A stretch of 64,000 bases of DNA, taken from the NCBI GenBank assembly GCA_963281255.1, contig OY725501.1, positions 4,069,674-4,133,673 of the forward strand. The letters run 5' to 3'. Shown here in pieces: positions 59,070-64,000 of the stretch (its first letter is position 1; the number at the start of each line of letters is the position of its first letter). The notes below the pieces were generated by a model. The model ran no database searches, was not told the DNA's origin, and saw nothing but the letters and a program-made list of their open reading frames with translations. Position numbers and translations under genes: made by a program. The DNA comes from Aphrocallistes beatrix (taxonomy: Eukaryota; Porifera; Hexactinellida; Sceptrulophora; Aphrocallistidae).

Positions 59070-60403
59070 TTAACTCGACTCGGGCTTGACAGGAGGCATT
59101 TCTGGAGTGCATATGGGTATCATGGTGATAGGGCACTGCAATGGAATGCCTGAGAATGTGGACGAAGAAGTGGCGTTGACGGTGTCGCAGGTGGAAGTGG
59201 CACACACGAGGGACTGAGTGTAGCGGGACTGCGGACACGTTATACTGCTGTAGTTCGTCACGTAGGGCGTGAAGCGCTTCTGGGAGCACATTATGTAGTC
59301 TAAAAATAGAAAGTGTAAGAGAACTGTCTCATAAACAGTGGAGAGGAGACCAATAGGCCACTTCTAACCCCACTCTGATAGAACGAATGGAATCTGCATT
59401 CTACAAATTCCTTTGCAACGTTTCATCTCTATGAACACAACTCACGTCTATCGAAGTTCTCCATACAGCGAAGATTGTTCAGTTTAATAATCTTCTGACA
59501 AATAGAACACTTTATGTTCATCTCATTCACCACCTCACACCCTTGGTAGGATTGTGTCACACCTGCATGCATGCACGGGTAAATAACAACAAAACAAACA
59601 AACAATCAAACAAACAAACAAACAATCAATCACACATGCTGACTCACGGGACATGAAGGCCTCTAGCTTCATCTGTTGCATATCGTTCCTCTGCACTGGC
59701 CTATCAGCTCTCAGGTCTAGTCGCAGCTGGAAATCATTCGTGCTCTTGTCAGTCTTTTTAGGCTTCATTTTACATTCCTGAGGGTAGGAGCCGTTGATAG
59801 TACAGACAGCGCCCGGGAATTCCAGATGTTCGCATCCGTTGTCAAGGTCTATCATGCAGGGAACTAGAGGAGAGAGTGTCAGATGGCGCAATGGAATGTG
59901 TGAAGTGTGAAGTGGTACAACCTGTAGTGGACATTGACAAGTTAGAGATGGCACTCTGCAGCAGCCTCCGGTGTCCCAATTTCATCTTGAGTTCAGACTT
60001 CAGGTCTTCGTCGGAGAGGAGGTTCAGGATCCTGGGAGAGGTGACCCCCTCCCGAGAGAACATGCAGATGTACCTCTGTATCTCCTCCTGCACGTAAACA
60101 AACATAAACACAAACATAAACATAAACAGGTCCAAGAGAATGCAGTTCTAGCAATTTAAACTGGAAATGAGTATGCGTAAGCGAATTTTGACATCGTAAC
60201 CTGGATACCGTAATGGACATTAGGCATTCCTAGCTGCAGCCACTCACCTCGTCTGCATCGTCTAGGAAAACCATCCTGAGCCACTCCTGCAGGTCGAACT
60301 TCTCCTTGGCGCCTTCCCCTCGATCCGTCTGGGACTGGGGGCTGTTCTGTGAGGCGGAGGGGATAGCGGTGTAAGCTCCTCCTGACGTCATCTCGCTGGC
60401 CAT
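59070..60403 (-). CDS. SAM-domain, cysteine-rich protein of unknown function
   Basis: Five exons are in frame: 60403-60248, 60087-59922, 59863-59648, 59562-59446 and 59299-59070, giving 294 residues. Residues 1-35 are polar. About 36-105 resemble a SAM domain (EWLRMVFLDDADEEEIQRYI..MKLGHRRLLQSAISNL), with the closing K-x-G-x-R helix typical of SAM. The remainder is cysteine-rich (NGCEHLEF, ECKMKPKK, IKCSICQKIIKLNNLRC, MCSQKRF, CATSTCDTV) with a possible CxxC zinc site, and ends in a proline/serine tail. I see no signal peptide. SAM domains oligomerise or bind partner SAMs or RNA. An X-box-like site lies about 76 bp upstream, hinting at ciliary expression. I do not recognise the family. Confidence 0.72.
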
Positions 60404-60478
60404 TTAATTCTAGCACACAACACAATGGACCAATCAGGTCACTGCCTTGCATACCACGGTAAGCTAGCATGGAGCTAG

Positions 60479-60492
60479 GTTGCCATGGTAGC
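60479..60492 (-). promoter_or_regulatory. X-box-like RFX site upstream of the SAM-domain gene
   Basis: GTTGCCATGGTAGC differs from the ideal X-box palindrome GTTGCCATGGCAAC at two positions. It lies about 76 bp upstream of the ATG at 60403. Confidence 0.65.
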
Positions 60493-61096
60493 ACAAGAGG
60501 AGTATAGTAATGCAGTTAAGTAAGTTTAATTTCGAACAGCGGGAGGGGAAATATTAGTCTCACAGCCCCTTCAAGTGTCTCACTGCTCCTGTGTTCTTTC
60601 TTAATTCTATTTCTGGAAATAATACATGCGTATAGAAGCTAGTACTATAATTAGATTCTGATGCAGGTTGAATAGTGTGTCTGTCTGTCTGTTTAAGAGT
60701 GTGAATTAAAATGCAATATTACAAACACTGAAAGAGAATTCCAAAAAGGATTGTGTTGTCAAGGTCTGCTGAGGGAACTGGGACTGGACTAGAGGACCTG
60801 AACTTCTGTGGAGTGATCAGCTGACTGAGTGTGATGGCGCCTAAAAAAGTAATTAACACTTCTCAGTAAAAACCAACAACAATAGTTAAATACACGATTT
60901 TATTATCAAAACATCAATATACAGAACTTTCACACCTCCAATTTAGGCAACAGGATTAAGACTAATTCATGATCCACTTCACACCTCAATTAGTGGAGTT
61001 ATGACAGGAGCCATAAAGGCTGATCGTTCATTGGTCTACTCGACAGAGATAGTGTGTCCTTATCCCAGCTGTCCTAACACATTCCATTGCACCAAC
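60493..61096. other. spacer between the right-end gene and the SAM-domain gene
   Basis: No gene is seen. It should hold the 3' UTR of the right-end gene and upstream control sequence of the SAM gene. Two TTCACACCTC words lie at about 60930 and 60980. Confidence 0.5.
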
Positions 61097-64000
61097 CTAG
61101 TCCTCGTAGTGCTCCAGCAGTGCGTACAGGTTCACGTTGTTGGCCATCAGGTTGCTATGCACCTCTCCCAGCAGCTGAGTGCCACCTGTCACGCCCAGGA
61201 CCCCGGAATGGGAGCTTAGGAATGTCTGTGCGAATATCAGAAGCAGACACTCCATGTTGTCCTCCGGTCCCGCGCCCAGCTGGTCCGAGTGGAACTTGGC
61301 GCGCGCCTCGGTCAAGGTGTGAACTGCGTCCGGAATGAGATGTGAAGTCAGCTGATCTGAGATGAGGGAGAGTGCCTCTTGCAGGGAGGAGAGCTCACTC
61401 TGTGTCCGAGGGTCTAGTGGCAGAGATGATAAGAATGAGCCACCTGCATACACGAGTACGCAATTAGAAATCTATATTTCCGCTGGTTGATTGGGAATAG
61501 TGTCAGATACGATGTGAAATTAAGTATACTGTAATAATCCCGGTTTGTACCGCACTGCTGCTATTAATAGCTACACACATCTCACCTGATTGCTATTAAT
61601 AGCTACACACATCTCACCTGACTGCTGGCTGTACTTGGTGGGGTACTTGGTAGGGGACTTGGGAGGGGACCTGGGGGGGACCAGGAGGGGGTAGGAGCTC
61701 GTCTCCATGGACTTGTTCCTCTTCACCCCCGTGTCCTCTCTGTCCAGCTGGTACATGCTCTTGCTGGCTCCGTGGGACTTCCTCCTCTCCACTCGAGTCA
61801 GCTTCAGCCCCCTCTCCACGTCCGATGACGTCACGGAGCCCAGCTGTTTGCGGGACTTGCCGGGGGAGCCAAACATGATCTTCTTCTCCAGGACCACGCC
61901 CTCGCTCTTGGGAGTGGAAGTGGGAGATAGGAATGTGCTCAGCTGACTGCTGATTGGCTCGATTTCTGAGGAGATGTCGTGCATTCCATCCACACACCTC
62001 CAGCCCTCCACGATACCTAGCAACCAGACAACACCATTGGAATGAGATAACTTGATATCATTCCACTACAGTGCAATTGGGTGGTTCTATATTTAGCAAC
62101 TCTACCGAGCAGTTTGTTGTAGGAACCGAGGAAGACGAGGAACTGGAAGTGCATGCGGTAGAGCGCGCGACAGAGCACCAGCGCCTGGGGGGACAGCTTC
62201 CCTGGGGGGGAGAGGTCCAGGGAGAGGGTGCTATCTGCCCCCTCCTCCCCTCTGCCGGGCTGAGAGCTGAAGGAGCGCTTGAGGAGGTCGAGGGACTCGT
62301 GGGACTGCCTCCTCTTGGTGTTGTATTGGATGAAGTCGTTCTTGATCTCCATCAGGAAGAACTGGAACTTGTCCATGTGTCCGCTCACCAGCCCGCTCAC
62401 CACCTAGAACATGACCATATAAGGTAAGTGGTAGATGCCATGGCCATATAAGGTAAGGTGGGAGGTGGCGTGACATATGATGAAACCTCACCTCCTCATC
62501 CATGAAGACGTGCGGACACTCCCAGTCATTCATGATGATCTCGATCACGACGATGAGTTTGGAGGCGATCCCCTTGTGCGCCTCTGTGAGGTAGTTGCAG
62601 GCCTCTGTGGTTAGATCCACGAACCTGTCCCTCGCCTCCCTGAACAACTTGTTGAACAGATGGAATGTGTGCACCGCCTGCTTCTTATCTCCTGACACGT
62701 CTAGCGAGTAAACACAAACATAAACAACTGAAGAGCTGGCCTTAAGAGAACAACCAATAAACATTCAGGATTTGTGCTGCGAGCCACTATGCCACTAACC
62801 TGAGGTGTGATTGAGCCACGCGTCCTCCACGTCTTCCCTCTCAACCATCAGGAATGTGGTGTGGGCTGTGGGCGGGAGGAGGAGGAGACTGCTCCCGTCG
62901 TCCTCTCCGAACCCTCCCGTCTCCGAGTCGGATAGAGAGGGGCTGCACTCCCTGGTTTCCTTCCTGGGCTAATGGAATGTACATTCACAACTCAACTCTT
63001 CTCACTGACACTAATGCTATCACTCATCCAGACTCACGAGTAAAGTTACCTTGATTTAAGCACAACTCCTTATAAGGAAGTGCTATAGAATACTATGGCA
63101 GTACCACGTACGTCATAAACGGAGAAATCTAAGGACTTAATTTGCTCATTCCCTTATAAGGATATGAACTCACCGATTTGTCGACACCCTCAGTGGAGTC
63201 AGTGGAGGGGATGGAGCTGTCCTCTCGGGTTAGAGAGGTGTCGCTAGCTCCTGTTGTCCAAGTGTCGCTGGGAGGGAGTGGGTTGTCCGGGTCTGGTCCA
63301 GTGGTCCCTGCGTCCTCATTCGGAGCCACCAGGATATCTACTGGATCTAAATATAGAACAGAACAGCTGATCAGAAATAGATCGAAATGCCACATCTTAA
63401 AATCACTGTTAAAATTTGAGTGTAGAAGAAGAAAACAAACAAACAATTCCTCTCACCTTGCTCGTGTTCCCAGGTCTGCAACTCATCTAGAAAACTCCTA
63501 CCGATGATTGGTTCTCCAGCCTTGTAGTGAGGAGATTCCTGAGAGCCAGGCTGGTCGTTAGGGGGGTAGAGTCCACTCTCTGCATCCACAGAAGGTTTCC
63601 TCAGCTTCACACCCCAGGGCAGACCCACCGTGCTGTCCACTAAACGACACATCAGTAAGAACATAATTCCACAGCGACGGATATGGAGCAATGGAATGCA
63701 CGTATCGAGTAGTATAAACCTGTGTTGACGTCATGGTCGCTGATGTCCTCTTCGTCCAGGAAGTTGAACGCCTTGTACAGCATGAGGTCCACGTCCACAG
63801 GGGACCCCTCCTCCCCTGTGTCCGCCGGCCCCTGCTTGAGGGCGGGGGAGTCCAGGGGGGAGGGGGAGGTGTAGGGGTTGTAGAAGGCGGAGATCCCGCG
63901 GTCCGCCTCCGAGTTGAAGAGGACGGAGGAGGTGCGGGACAGCTGCGGGGAGTCTGACGTCATCACGGCGATGGCCCGCGTGAGCAGGTCCTGCGTGGCG
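61097..64000 (-). CDS. large conserved-looking protein, C-terminal ~685 residues, 5' end outside the window
   Basis: Eight exons are in frame: 64000(edge)-63720, 63639-63457, 63346-63174, 62968-62800, 62700-62492, 62403-62106, 62016-61618 and 61443-61097. The first half is disordered and Pro/Ser/Asp-rich (FYNPYTSPSPLDSPAL, PDPDNPLPPSDTWTTG). A helical, conserved-looking core follows (AVHTFHLFNKLFREARDRF, YLTEAHKGIASKLIVVIEII, NDWECPHVFMDEE, MDKFQFFLMEIKNDFIQY, LVLCRALYRMHFQFLVFLGS). Then comes a basic Ser/Pro linker (GSPGKSRKQLG, PPRSPPKSPTKYPTKY) and a final helical segment (LSSLQEALSLISDQLTSHLI..LYALLEHYED). No membrane segment or catalytic motif is evident. The pattern suggests a scaffold or trafficking/signalling regulator, but I do not recognise the family. 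The KSPTK-type sites look like proline-directed kinase targets. Confidence 0.7.
61556..61619. repeat. 32-bp tandem duplication containing a splice donor
   Basis: Two copies of TGCTATTAATAGCTACACAC followed by ATCTCACCTGA lie end to end. On the minus strand each carries a CAG|GTGAGA donor, so the exon ending at 61618 has a second identical donor 32 bp downstream. Confidence 0.85.

Noticed and set aside
1-64000. LTR retroelements, Polintons or other virus-like elements
   Set aside because: I saw no reverse transcriptase, integrase, capsid, protein-primed polymerase or LTR pair. The mobile DNA here is hAT, Tc1/pogo-type MITEs and one SINE-like insertion.

Overview
The window is eukaryotic and animal. 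Every large gene is built from many short exons with GT..AG introns. The gene set is metazoan: a thrombospondin, JNK, a PTEN-family phosphatase, alpha-SNAP, APPBP2 and CCDC62. Introns and spacers are AT-rich and full of (TTTG)n tracts and short TA-flanked inverted-repeat elements. Compact intergenic spaces, a thrombospondin of non-vertebrate layout and an expanded coiled-coil/NHL family suggest an early-branching invertebrate. A sponge is my best guess, but this is inference from gene content only.

Left part (1-25 kb). A small coiled-coil gene on the minus strand (71-875) lies head-to-head with a PTEN-like phosphatase gene on plus (1349-5026). An apparently intronless JNK gene on minus (5194-6369) follows, with its own TATA box. 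About 4.8 kb then holds only transposon remnants. Next is a 26-exon thrombospondin-superfamily gene on plus (11235-25002) whose reconstructed exons keep one frame for about 1755 residues: signal peptide, VWA, cysteine-rich/VWC modules, TSPN, VWC, seven TSP1 repeats, EGFs, type 3 calcium repeats and the C-terminal lectin-like domain.

Middle part (25-44 kb). Five tandem minus-strand copies (A-E) of a two-exon coiled-coil/NHL gene are arranged in a repeat unit of about 7.5 kb that also carries a deleted hAT transposon. A sixth copy (F, 49644-51484) sits inverted inside an intron of CCDC62. The copies are nearly identical even in their introns, yet their amino-acid changes cluster at the same few positions of each NHL blade, as expected for a diversifying binding face. 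Each copy has an RFX-type X-box about 105 bp upstream of its ATG (decayed in C) and a 35-nt hairpin in its intron. The X-box suggests ciliary expression. Copy C looks broken, and copy D has acquired a new C-terminus from a SINE-like insertion. I consider this array the most interesting system in the window.

Right part (45-64 kb). All other genes are on the minus strand: alpha-SNAP (45324-47935), CCDC62 (48955-53520), APPBP2 (54003-58429, 13 exons that join in frame), a SAM-domain cysteine-rich protein with an X-box promoter (59070-60403), and the 3' portion of a large conserved-looking gene I do not recognise (61097 to the window edge). The neighbours do not form an evident pathway, apart from the possible shared RFX/ciliary control of the NHL family and the SAM gene.

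Limits: exon borders were set by eye from GT/AG sites, reading-frame continuity and remembered family sequences. No alignment or search was run.
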